Made by a program: the position numbers and the translations under genes. Shown piece after piece: positions 1 through 7,647 of a DNA stretch of 64,000 bases. Source of the stretch: JADCRZ01 sp041751095 (lineage in GTDB: Bacteria > Bacteroidota > Bacteroidia > Chitinophagales > Chitinophagaceae); assembly GCA_041751095.1 (NCBI GenBank), contig JBGSYC010000147.1, positions 27,849 to 91,848 of the forward strand, given 5' to 3'. How positions within the stretch are numbered: the first letter of the stretch is position 1; each line of letters opens with the position of its first letter. The notes under the pieces were generated by a model that was not told the origin of the DNA, made no database searches, and saw only the letters and a program-made list of their open reading frames with translations.

Positions 1-155
1 GCTTCACCGCTTATTTTTGATTTTTGCGGATCACTGCTGAAAGCGCCGCATACGAGTTCAATCTGTCCATCCATAAGTGCAGCAATGCGGTGTACCGCAC
101 CGATAAATGCATCTTTACCGCCTCCAATCATGCCCATCCGCAATTTTCTTTTCAT
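1..155 (-). CDS. Gfo/Idh/MocA family oxidoreductase, N-terminal fragment
   Basis: Only the first 51 codons are in the window; the gene runs off the left edge. The translation starts MKRKLRMGMIGGGKDAFIGA and continues VHRIAALMDGQIELVCGAFS. This is the GxGGG-type Rossmann turn that binds NAD(P), followed by the beta2 strand typical of the Gfo/Idh/MocA family, whose members oxidise or reduce sugars and inositols. It is transcribed leftward, away from a hydroxypyruvate-isomerase-like gene and a GMC dehydrogenase, so it probably belongs to the same sugar-oxidation locus. The substrate cannot be told from this fragment. Confidence 0.85.
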   Translation of the reverse strand, partial: MKRKLRMGMIGGGKDAFIGAVHRIAALMDGQIELVCGAFSSDPQKSKISGE

Positions 156-499
156 GTTTTTTTATTAGGTATATAAGTCAATAGTGTTTAAAAGTAAAAA
201 GATTTACATTTATAACGTCTTTTTTATTGATAAATCCCAATGCATTTTGCGAGGTTTGTTTATCTTGTTGAAGCAAATCGAAACACGGCCCTTACTGTTA
301 CTCTTATACGAACAGCTAAATATGGGTTAGGGAACGGCGTATGTAAAACATTCGTAACTTTCGGTTATCAAGTCTGTACTATGGAAAGTGAACACAAGCC
401 AGGGCCTGCCATTAACGGCAAGTTCCCTGCTACAACATCATCCGGATCAATTCTTCCGGCCCGTTTTCTGCGGGCCCGGCACTTACAAAATTTCGGTCA
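156..499. other. Intergenic region with possible decayed N-terminus of the next gene
   Basis: The stretch lies between the leftward oxidoreductase and the rightward isomerase. In the isomerase frame it is open from 416 to 499 but has no ATG; the translated tail includes SSGPFSAGPALTKFRS, which resembles the end of an export signal. A second frame (240-500) is open and includes NRNTAL, which faintly recalls a Tat leader start (NRRTAL). The frames do not join without a frameshift. I see no clear promoter. Confidence 0.35.
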
Positions 500-1264
500 T
501 TGAAAGGCAATATCAACCATTCAGTATGTCGATGGTGTTATGACGATATTCCGCTGGACGATTTTTGCCAGTCGGTAAAGCGTCTGAATATTCATGCCAT
601 CGACCTGACAGGCCCTGCAGATTGGAATACGCTTAAAAAACATGGGATTATCTCCTCAATGTGCAATGGGGCAGAGATAAATTTAGTGGAAGGATGGAAC
701 AACAAAGCTCTTCATACTACCCTTATAAAAAATTACACCGACATAATCCCCCTTGTTGCAAAGGCGGGATACACGAATCTCATTTGTTTCAGTGGCAACA
801 GGAACGGAATGGACGAACAAACAGGGTTGATCAATTGCGTTGAGGGGTTAAAACAGGTCATCGGCCTGGCCGAAAAATATGGTGTTGTTGTTCATATGGA
901 ATTATTAAACAGCAGGATAGACCATTTAGATTATATGTGCGACAGGAGCGCATGGGGAATAGAGCTGTGTAAACGGATGGGATCAGACAATTTTAAGTTG
1001 TTGTACGATATATATCACATGCAGATTGATGAAGGCGATGTTATACGCACGATCAAAAACAATTATCAGTATTTCGGCCACTACCATACCGGGGGAGTGC
1101 CCGGAAGAAACGAAATTGATGAAACACAGGAGTTGTATTATCCGGCAATTATGAAAGCAATTGTTGAGACGAGGTTTCAAGGCTATGTAGCACAGGAATT
1201 TTTACCTGCAGAGGCAGACAAAATTGCTTCCCTGAAACGGTGTATTGAAATTTGCGATGTTTAA
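500..1264 (+). CDS. Hydroxypyruvate isomerase / sugar phosphate isomerase-epimerase family TIM barrel
   Basis: The protein (254 residues from a TTG start) is a xylose-isomerase-like TIM barrel. It has the family markers NHSVCRWCY near the N-terminus, MCNGAEINL, VVVHMELLNSRIDH with the metal-ligand Glu, YDIYHMQIDEGDV with the second ligand set, FGHYHTGGVPGRNEID, and a C-terminal QEFLPA. Enzymes of this kind interconvert hydroxypyruvate and tartronate semialdehyde or related keto sugars. Relatives in Bacteroidota usually carry a Tat leader ahead of the KGNINHSV segment; here no ATG is available in frame upstream, only this TTG at 500. The catalytic body looks intact, so the gene may be functional in the cytoplasm or may have lost its leader. 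It sits 207 bases before the GMC oxidoreductase gene. Confidence 0.8.
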   Translation: MKGNINHSVCRWCYDDIPLDDFCQSVKRLNIHAIDLTGPADWNTLKKHGIISSMCNGAEINLVEGWNNKALHTTLIKNYTDIIPLVAKAGYTNLICFSGNRNGMDEQTGLINCVEGLKQVIGLAEKYGVVVHMELLNSRIDHLDYMCDRSAWGIELCKRMGSDNFKLLYDIYHMQIDEGDVIRTIKNNYQYFGHYHTGGVPGRNEIDETQELYYPAIMKAIVETRFQGYVAQEFLPAEADKIASLKRCIEICDV

Positions 1265-1471
1265 CAATTATCCACGCTATATTTAAACAGGACATATTAA
1301 ATTACGTGATTATCCGGAGAAGTCTCCTCTTGGGGAAAGCTTTACGGAGGCTATCTGCGAATATGGTCTCCCGGGAGGGACTAAGAAGAAAAAACTTGTA
1401 TTTTGGGAAATTGCAGTTTAGCCGGGTAATAGTTTTACATTACAATAATCTTCTACTATAAATAAACGATC

Positions 1472-3154
1472 ATGCCTGAAAACACATATGATGCCATTGT
1501 TATCGGTTCCGGGATCAGCGGGGGCTGGGCGGCGAAAGAGCTGACTGAGAAAGGATTAAAAGTTCTGATGCTGGAGAGAGGCCGGAACATAGAACATATC
1601 AAAGGTTATGTAAACGCCACGAAAAAGCCTTGGGAGTTCCCGCACCGTGGTGGCGTTACGCAGGAAATGAAAGAACAATATCCTGTTCTAAAAAGGGATT
1701 ATACGCTGAACGAAACCAACCTGGATTATTGGGTTAAAGAAAGCGAATCTCCATACGTGGAGGTGAAGCCATTCGACTGGTTCAGGGGTTACCATGTGGG
1801 TGGGCGCTCATTGATGTGGGGCCGGCAAAGCTATCGTTTCAGTGATCTTGATTTCGAAGCAAATGCAAAAGACGGGATAGCCGTAGACTGGCCTATCCGG
1901 TACAAAGAAATTGCCCCATGGTACAGCCATGCCGAAAAGTTTGCCGGCATCAGTGGGTCGAGAGATGGCCTGCCTCAATTGCCCGATGGCGACTATATGC
2001 CGCCAATGGAAATGAATTGTGTGGAAAAGGATGTTGCCGCCCGCATCAAAGACCATTATAAAAATGCAAGGGTGATGACTATCGGGCGTGTGGCTAATTT
2101 AACACAAGCGCATAATAATAGAACAAGTTGCCAGTACCGAAATAAATGCTGGCTCGGTTGCCCTTTCGGAGCCTACTTTAGTACCCAGTCTGCAACTTTG
2201 CCAGCGGCAGTTGCTACCGGCAACCTCACCCTGCGTCCCTTCTCCATTGTTACCCAGATTCTCTATGACAAGGATAAGAAGAAAGCTAAAGGTGTTCAGA
2301 TCGTTGACGCCGAAACCAACAAAACATACGACTTCCTTTCGAAGATTGTTTTTGTTTGTGCATCAGCTTTGAATTCTTCATGGGTGTTAATGAATTCGGC
2401 AACAGACATCTGGCCTGATGGATTGGGCAGCAGTAGTGGTGAATTAGGACATAATTTAATTGATCACCATTTCCGCGCAGGCGCCTCAGGTATTGCGGAG
2501 GGTTATGAGGATAAATATTACTATGGCCGACGGGCAAATGGCATATACATACCCCGTTACAGAAACCTGAATGGGGGCGAAAAGCGCGACTATATTCGCG
2601 GTTTTGGATACCAGGGTTCAGCCAGCCGAACCGGCTGGGGACGCGATGTAGCAGAATTAGGTATAGGGGAAGAATTGAAGGACGCCTTATCAGAGCCGGG
2701 GCCCTGGAGAATGGGCTTAACCGGTTTTGGCGAAACTTTGCCCTACCATGAAAACAGGTCCTACCTGCATAAGGATAAAAAAGACAAGTGGGGATTGCCG
2801 GTTCTTGCTTTGGATGCTGAAATAAAGGACAATGAAAAGAAGATGAGAAAGGATATGATGGAAGATGCAAAGGAAATGCTCGAAATATCCGGCCTTACAA
2901 ATGTGAAAACGAACGATCCCGGCTATACCCTGGGGGCAGGAATTCATGAGATGGGCACTGCACGGATGGGAAAAGATCCTAAGACTTCGGTGTTGAATAA
3001 GCATAACCAGGTGTGGGACGCATTAAATGTATTTGTAACCGACGGCGCGTGCATGACCTCTGCTGCCTGCGTAAATCCTTCGCTTACCTACATGGCGTTA
3101 ACCGCCAGGGCGGCGGATTATGCCGTTAATGAACTGAAGAAGCAAAATTTATAA
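1472..3154 (+). CDS. GMC family oxidoreductase (FAD-dependent sugar/alcohol dehydrogenase)
   Basis: A 560-residue flavoprotein. Residues 7-35 form the FAD-binding beta-alpha-beta unit (AIVIGSGISGGWAAKELT) ending in an acidic residue, LERG. HVGGRSLMWGRQSYR near residue 110 is the GMC signature 1 region. GIHEMGTARMG and CVNPSLTYMALTARAA at the C-terminus form the GMC_oxred_C catalytic region, with His and Asn positions. Such enzymes oxidise sugar or polyol hydroxyls and pass electrons to a membrane partner. The next gene, 61 bases downstream, encodes the gluconate 2-dehydrogenase subunit 3 type partner, so the two probably form a periplasmic dehydrogenase complex exported together through the Tat signal of the small subunit. 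There is no signal peptide of its own. The substrate is unknown. Confidence 0.93.
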   Translation: MPENTYDAIVIGSGISGGWAAKELTEKGLKVLMLERGRNIEHIKGYVNATKKPWEFPHRGGVTQEMKEQYPVLKRDYTLNETNLDYWVKESESPYVEVKPFDWFRGYHVGGRSLMWGRQSYRFSDLDFEANAKDGIAVDWPIRYKEIAPWYSHAEKFAGISGSRDGLPQLPDGDYMPPMEMNCVEKDVAARIKDHYKNARVMTIGRVANLTQAHNNRTSCQYRNKCWLGCPFGAYFSTQSATLPAAVATGNLTLRPFSIVTQILYDKDKKKAKGVQIVDAETNKTYDFLSKIVFVCASALNSSWVLMNSATDIWPDGLGSSSGELGHNLIDHHFRAGASGIAEGYEDKYYYGRRANGIYIPRYRNLNGGEKRDYIRGFGYQGSASRTGWGRDVAELGIGEELKDALSEPGPWRMGLTGFGETLPYHENRSYLHKDKKDKWGLPVLALDAEIKDNEKKMRKDMMEDAKEMLEISGLTNVKTNDPGYTLGAGIHEMGTARMGKDPKTSVLNKHNQVWDALNVFVTDGACMTSAACVNPSLTYMALTARAADYAVNELKKQNL

Positions 3155-3215
3155 CCACTGGTGGAGTGGCTTACCCACCTTGTAACAGACGTTAATCATC
3201 CTTAACATTCGTTTT

Positions 3216-3782
3216 ATGAACAGAAGAGAGGCAATATCGGCAGTGGCTTACCTTTTAGGAGGAACAATTGTCGGATCTAATTTATTTATAACCGGTTGTA
3301 AGAACCGCGATAAAAAAGTAACCGGAGCAGATTTCGATGCTGTGCAGATAGCATTCCTTAATGAAGTAGCGGAAACGATCATTCCTGCAACTACTTCGCC
3401 GGGAGCCAAGGCCGCCCGGGTCGGCGAGTTTATGGCGGTAATGGTAAAAGACTGCTATGATAAAGACAGTCAAAAAACTTTCATGGAAGGAATCGATAAA
3501 TTAGATGCAGCTTTCGATAAAAAGTACAACAAGTCTTTTATGGAAGCAGACGCCGCAGAACGTAAGGCTATGTTGACCGTACTGGATAAGGAACAGAAGG
3601 AATACATGAAAAATAAAAAGACGGGCGACCAGTCGCATTACTTTCGAATGATGAAAGAATTAACATTGCTCGGCTACTTTACTTCTGAGATAGGCGCAAC
3701 TCAGGCGTTAAGATACGTGGATGTGCCAGGCAAGTATGAAGGATGTATTCCATATAAAAAAGGCGATAAAGCATTTGCATAA
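3216..3782 (+). CDS. Gluconate 2-dehydrogenase subunit 3 family protein
   Basis: 188 residues. The N-terminus MNRREAISAVAYLLGGTIVG is a Tat-type leader (NRRE followed by a hydrophobic stretch) that ends in TGCK, which could also be a lipobox. The mature part contains the family region FLNEVAETIIPATTSPGAKAA and later MKELTLLGYFTSEIGA. Subunit 3 proteins accompany GMC-type dehydrogenases and are thought to carry the folded flavoprotein across the inner membrane and help anchor it. The gene directly follows the GMC gene in the same direction and ends at a strong terminator, so this is the last gene of the unit. Confidence 0.92.
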   Translation: MNRREAISAVAYLLGGTIVGSNLFITGCKNRDKKVTGADFDAVQIAFLNEVAETIIPATTSPGAKAARVGEFMAVMVKDCYDKDSQKTFMEGIDKLDAAFDKKYNKSFMEADAAERKAMLTVLDKEQKEYMKNKKTGDQSHYFRMMKELTLLGYFTSEIGATQALRYVDVPGKYEGCIPYKKGDKAFA

Positions 3783-3814
3783 AAAAAGGCTATCCGATCC
3801 GGATAGCCTTTTTT
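3782..3814. terminator. Bidirectional rho-independent terminator
   Basis: The stem GGCTATCCG / CGGATAGCC closes on a three-base loop, with an A run on the left and a T run on the right, so it reads as a terminator on both strands. It lies between the converging gluconate dehydrogenase subunit gene and the histone-like gene. Confidence 0.92.
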
Positions 3815-3832
3815 GATTTATGTGGCAATTGA

Positions 3833-4327
3833 TTACGACCCTGACTGCGGCTCACCTGACGTAGAAGCACTGCTGTCTCCTGAAGAATCAGCGGGCTCTT
3901 CCATAGGCATTGTCTCTTCTGAGGTTGTTGGCTCACTTACAGGTTCTGCATCCGATTTCTTCCTGGAAGATCTCCCTGCAGACTTAGTGCCTGATTTTTT
4001 TGGCGAAGCTCCCTTGCCGGAAGCTGCTTTTTTCGGTGCTGCCTTCTTAGCAGAAGTGGCTTTTTTTGGAGCGGCTTTCTTTACAGGAGCAGCTTTCTTA
4101 GCGGCTCCCTTTTTCGGAGAAACTGCCTTTTTTCCGGGAGCAGCTTTTTTAGCAGCTTTTTTGGGAGGAGCCGCTTTTTTCGGAGCAGCTTTTTTCGGAG
4201 CAGCTTTTTTGGCAGAAGCCGCTTTTTTTGGAGCGCCCTTTTTTGGAGCAGCTTTTTTTGGAGCCGCTTTTTTAGCATCCTTCTTTGCAGGAGGACCCTT
4301 TTTAGCGGGCTGTTTTTTAGTAGCCAT
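3833..4327 (-). CDS. Histone H1-like Lys/Ala/Pro-rich DNA-binding protein
   Basis: 164 residues. Residues 1 to about 118 are an almost uninterrupted series of short AAPKK / PAKK / AKKAAPKK units, very basic and with no fold of their own. Residues about 119-164 are acidic and Ser/Thr-rich, with a final GEPQSGS. This matches bacterial proteins similar to the C-terminal tail of eukaryotic histone H1, which bind and compact DNA without sequence preference. The low-complexity DNA also leaves an opposite-strand frame open (3813-4337), but that frame gives a meaningless Ala/Phe/Gly repeat. The acidic tail after a basic body is a notable layout and might limit DNA binding or bind partners. Confidence 0.85.
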   Translation of the reverse strand: MATKKQPAKKGPPAKKDAKKAAPKKAAPKKGAPKKAASAKKAAPKKAAPKKAAPPKKAAKKAAPGKKAVSPKKGAAKKAAPVKKAAPKKATSAKKAAPKKAASGKGASPKKSGTKSAGRSSRKKSDAEPVSEPTTSEETMPMEEPADSSGDSSASTSGEPQSGS

Positions 4328-4388
4328 GTTTAATTAGAATTTTATGGTTAGAAATGTTAATTAAATTTACGCCAGCAAACTTTAACTG

Positions 4389-4396
4389 CAAATATA
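4389..4396 (-). promoter_or_regulatory. Possible -7 promoter box for the histone-like gene
   Basis: On the minus strand this reads TATATTTG, a match to the Bacteroidota -7 consensus TAnnTTTG, about 62 bases upstream of the histone-like start. I could not find a convincing -33 TTTG at the right distance. Confidence 0.4.
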
Positions 4397-4504
4397 TTTT
4401 GCCGACAACGCGACCGTAGTATTTTACATCTGTACACCGTTATACGATTTTTCTTAATAAATCATATCAGGGAAAACAAGCCTTTTTTATTACGCTTTAT
4501 TGTG

Positions 4505-4512
4505 TACCTTTG
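4505..4512 (+). promoter_or_regulatory. Possible -7 promoter box for elongation factor G
   Basis: TACCTTTG matches TAnnTTTG exactly. It lies about 165 bases before the EF-G start, which leaves a long leader. A T-rich stretch occurs near the expected -33 position, without a clean TTTG. Nothing else stands out in the 4328-4676 gap. Confidence 0.45.
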
Positions 4513-4676
4513 CGCACCATTTTACATTCTTTATACTCATCGTCAGGGAACAAAAACCGGGAAAACTCCAATGCAGTTTAGATATTAATTAAATTATCAT
4601 TGCGCCTTCTTCCGCGAATCTGTTTGGCGGTTGAATTACGGCAGGTAACACATCATTAATTATAACAATAACAGTC

Positions 4677-6818
4677 ATGGCAGACTTAAGATATCAACGG
4701 AATTTTGGAATAGCGGCTCACATTGATGCCGGTAAAACCACCACTACTGAACGCATCCTTTATTATACGGGTGTAAATCATAAGATAGGTGAAGTACATG
4801 ATGGCGCTGCTACTATGGACTGGATGGCCCAGGAGCAGGAAAGAGGTATAACCATTACCTCTGCGGCAACTACATGTTTCTGGAATTTTCCGACAACCCA
4901 GGGGCAGAAGAATGCTGACAGCAAACTGTATAAATTTAATATTATCGACACCCCGGGTCACGTCGATTTTACTGTTGAGGTGGAAAGATCTTTACGGGTA
5001 CTTGATGGACTGCTGGCATTGTTCGACGCGGTAAGTGGAGTAGAACCCCAGAGTGAAACCGTTTGGAGGCAGGCCAACCGGTATAAAGTACCCCGGATCG
5101 GTTTCGTGAATAAAATGGATCGTTCAGGAGCCGATTTCTTAAACGTTGTTAAACAGGTTAAAGAAATGCTCGGAGCAAAGGCAGTTCCGCTACAACTGCC
5201 CATTGGGGCTGAAGATCATTTCACAGGAGTGGTTGACCTGATCACTATGAAGGGAATTATCTGGGATGAAGAAACCCGTGGTATGACATTTAAAGAAGTG
5301 CCGATTCCTCAGGATATGGCAGCCGAAGTGACTGAATGGAGGCAATACCTTATTGAGGCTGTTGCTGATTACGATGAAAAGCTGCTTGAAAAGTTTTTTG
5401 ATGACCCTGATACAATCACGGAAACAGAAATACACGAGGCTATTCGTAAGGCTACGATCGAGTTATCAATCGTACCGATGATTTGCGGTTCGTCCTTTAA
5501 AAATAAGGGGGTTCAGACCGCATTGGATGCGATCGTACGTTATCTGCCGGGGCCTCTGGATATCGAAGCGGTAAAAGGTACTGACCCAAACACTGGTGAA
5601 GAAATCAGCCGTAAACCTGATGCAAAGGAACCTTTTGCTGCACTGGCATTTAAAATCATGACCGATCCTTTCGTTGGCCGCCTCGCTTTTTTTCGTGCAT
5701 ACAGCGGTCACCTCGATTCAGGATCTTACGTTCTGAATACGCGTACGGGCAAGAATGAACGCATTTCCCGGATCATGCAGATGCATGCCAATAAACAAAA
5801 CCCCGTAGATTTCATCGAGGCCGGAGATATCGGAGCCGCAGTAGGTTTTAAGGATATCAAAACGGGAGATACGCTATGTAACGAGCATCATCCTATTGTT
5901 CTTGAAATGATGACTTTTCCTGAGCCGGTAATTTCGATAGCAGTAGAGCCGAAAACGCAGGCAGATGTCGATAAAATGGGAATGGCCATTGCAAAGCTTG
6001 TTGAGGAAGATCCTACTTTAAAAGTAAAAACAGACGAAGAGACGGGGCAGACCATTCTCAGTGGAATGGGAGAGCTGCACCTGGAGATTATCGTTGACCG
6101 TATGAAGCGGGAATTTAAAGTTGAAATTAACCAGGGTGCCCCGATGGTAGCCTATAAAGAAGCCTTTCAGAATACCATTGAACATAGAGAGACGCTGAAA
6201 AAACAAACAGGCGGCCGGGGTAAATTTGCCGATATTGTATTTGAACTCGGACCTGCCGATCAAGAATTTCTTAAAGAAGGAAAGGGCTCGTACCAGTTTG
6301 TTAATGATCTGTTTGGGGGATCAATTCCCAGAGAATTCGTTCCTGCTATTCAAAAAGGCTTTGAACAATCGATGACTACCGGTGTGCTGGCGAGTTATCC
6401 CGTTGATAATCTGAAAGTGCGCGTATTTGATGGTGGCTTCCACGCTGTCGACTCCGACTCTATGTCTTTCGAACTTTGCGCAAAACAAGGTTTCCGGGAA
6501 GCAGCGCGAAAAGCGAAGCCTATATTACTGGAGCCTATTATGAAAATAGAAGTAATTACTCCTGATCAATATATGGGAGACGTTACAGGTGACCTTAACC
6601 GCCGCAGGGGCATGCTTGAAGGTATGGACAGCAAGGCCGGGGCTCAGGTGATCAAGGCAAAGGTGCCGCTTAGTGAAATGTTCGGCTATGTAACCCAGCT
6701 ACGCTCCCTGTCTTCAGGTCGCGCTACATCAACCATGGAATTCAGCCATTACGCACCTGCACCCAATAACATCGCGGAAGAGGTGATCGCAAAAGTGAAA
6801 GGCAAAGTGAACGCATAA
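4677..6818 (+). CDS. fusA: Elongation factor G
   Basis: 713 residues, a full-length translational GTPase that moves tRNA and mRNA through the ribosome after peptide bond formation. The GTPase motifs are all present: AHIDAGKTTTT (P loop, residues 14-24), GITITSAATT (switch I), DTPGHVDF (G3), NKMD (G4) and GSSFKNKGV (G5). Domain II follows from about residue 315, domain III has SGMGELHLEIIVDR, and domains IV and V include FGGSIPREFVPAIQKG and the C-terminal GRATSTMEFSHY. The gene stands alone, with no ribosomal protein genes or tuf on either side. It is therefore outside the usual str operon order and may be the only copy or an extra one. A short terminator follows. Confidence 0.97.
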   Translation: MADLRYQRNFGIAAHIDAGKTTTTERILYYTGVNHKIGEVHDGAATMDWMAQEQERGITITSAATTCFWNFPTTQGQKNADSKLYKFNIIDTPGHVDFTVEVERSLRVLDGLLALFDAVSGVEPQSETVWRQANRYKVPRIGFVNKMDRSGADFLNVVKQVKEMLGAKAVPLQLPIGAEDHFTGVVDLITMKGIIWDEETRGMTFKEVPIPQDMAAEVTEWRQYLIEAVADYDEKLLEKFFDDPDTITETEIHEAIRKATIELSIVPMICGSSFKNKGVQTALDAIVRYLPGPLDIEAVKGTDPNTGEEISRKPDAKEPFAALAFKIMTDPFVGRLAFFRAYSGHLDSGSYVLNTRTGKNERISRIMQMHANKQNPVDFIEAGDIGAAVGFKDIKTGDTLCNEHHPIVLEMMTFPEPVISIAVEPKTQADVDKMGMAIAKLVEEDPTLKVKTDEETGQTILSGMGELHLEIIVDRMKREFKVEINQGAPMVAYKEAFQNTIEHRETLKKQTGGRGKFADIVFELGPADQEFLKEGKGSYQFVNDLFGGSIPREFVPAIQKGFEQSMTTGVLASYPVDNLKVRVFDGGFHAVDSDSMSFELCAKQGFREAARKAKPILLEPIMKIEVITPDQYMGDVTGDLNRRRGMLEGMDSKAGAQVIKAKVPLSEMFGYVTQLRSLSSGRATSTMEFSHYAPAPNNIAEEVIAKVKGKVNA

Positions 6819-6849
6819 TGAACGCATAGATGTTGACTTATTTGTAAAG

Positions 6850-6875
6850 ACCCTGTCCCTAAAGTCAGGGTTTTT
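6850..6875 (+). terminator. Terminator after fusA
   Basis: Hairpin ACCCTG / CAGGGT with a ten-base loop followed by a TTTTT run, about 30 bases after the fusA stop codon. Confidence 0.85.
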
Positions 6876-7062
6876 ACGTTTAACAAACTACCGGCTCTGG
6901 GAAATATTACGATTGTGCCGGATGAATGACTATTTTGTGAACATTAACCCTGTTTTTCAGGAAATCATCTGTTATTACATCACTAAGTATTGACACACCT
7001 ATATACAGAGGCAACCATTTCAGCGGTTTCTCCGATTTATGTACTGACACAAAGCCTCGCCT

Positions 7063-7647
7063 TTGCTTAACAGCCAGGAATTAGAAGATATTGTAAGCGG
7101 TTGTATAAAACTGCAAAGAGACAGCCAGAAGAAGTTCTACACTTACTTTTATAGCTATACTATGTCTATATGCCTGCGGTATGCACATACGGATGATGAC
7201 GCTATGGAAATTGCCAACGACGGTTTTTTAAAGGTATTCAGGGAGTTGTCCTCATTCGTTGCCAGATACGAAGATGTGGAAGCATCTTTGAAGGGATGGA
7301 TGAAAAGGATCATGATCAATACCGCAATTGATCATCATAGAAAGCATTTAAAACACCAGTCGAATGTTCCTGTGGATGATAATTTATTTCATGTAAGTGA
7401 TAACGGGCAAACTTCGATAGACAAAATGTCTTACGACGAAATCTACAAGGTCGTCCAACAACTGTCTCCCGTTTACCGGGCTGTCTTTAACCTGTACGTC
7501 ATTGACGGTTTCAAACATGAAGAGATAGCTAAAAAGCTGAAGATATCCGTTGGCACTTCCAAATCAAATCTTGCGAAAGCCAAAATAAATATTCAGAAGA
7601 TGATTAAAGAAAGATATAAAAATCTATATGGAAAGACCGCCAATTGA
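7063..7647 (+). CDS. ECF-type RNA polymerase sigma factor
   Basis: 194 residues from a TTG start; an upstream ATG at 7039 in the same frame runs into a stop two codons later, so TTG at 7063 is the best start. Region 2 spans about residues 25-90 (SICLRYAHTDDDAMEIANDGFLKVFREL is the region 2.2 core-binding helix). Region 4 covers about 130-180, with VFNLYVIDGFKHEEIAKKLK and ISVGTSKSNLAKAK as the helix-turn-helix that reads the -35 element. It overlaps the next gene by 20 bases, which points to coupled translation with a probable anti-sigma partner. No SusC/FecR-type genes are near, so this is not the usual polysaccharide-sensing sigma factor of the phylum. Confidence 0.93.
   Translation: MLNSQELEDIVSGCIKLQRDSQKKFYTYFYSYTMSICLRYAHTDDDAMEIANDGFLKVFRELSSFVARYEDVEASLKGWMKRIMINTAIDHHRKHLKHQSNVPVDDNLFHVSDNGQTSIDKMSYDEIYKVVQQLSPVYRAVFNLYVIDGFKHEEIAKKLKISVGTSKSNLAKAKINIQKMIKERYKNLYGKTAN

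Noticed and set aside
1252..1461. 69-codon frame between the isomerase and GMC genes
   Set aside because: It overlaps the isomerase end and has no motif; composition is like non-coding DNA.
2286..2870. 194-codon leftward frame inside the GMC gene
   Set aside because: Rich in Pro, Cys and His with no motif, and fully inside a well-matched flavoenzyme gene.
3813..4337. Long rightward frame opposite the histone-like gene
   Set aside because: It translates to a monotonous Ala/Phe/Gly repeat and is only the mirror of Lys/Ala codons on the other strand.
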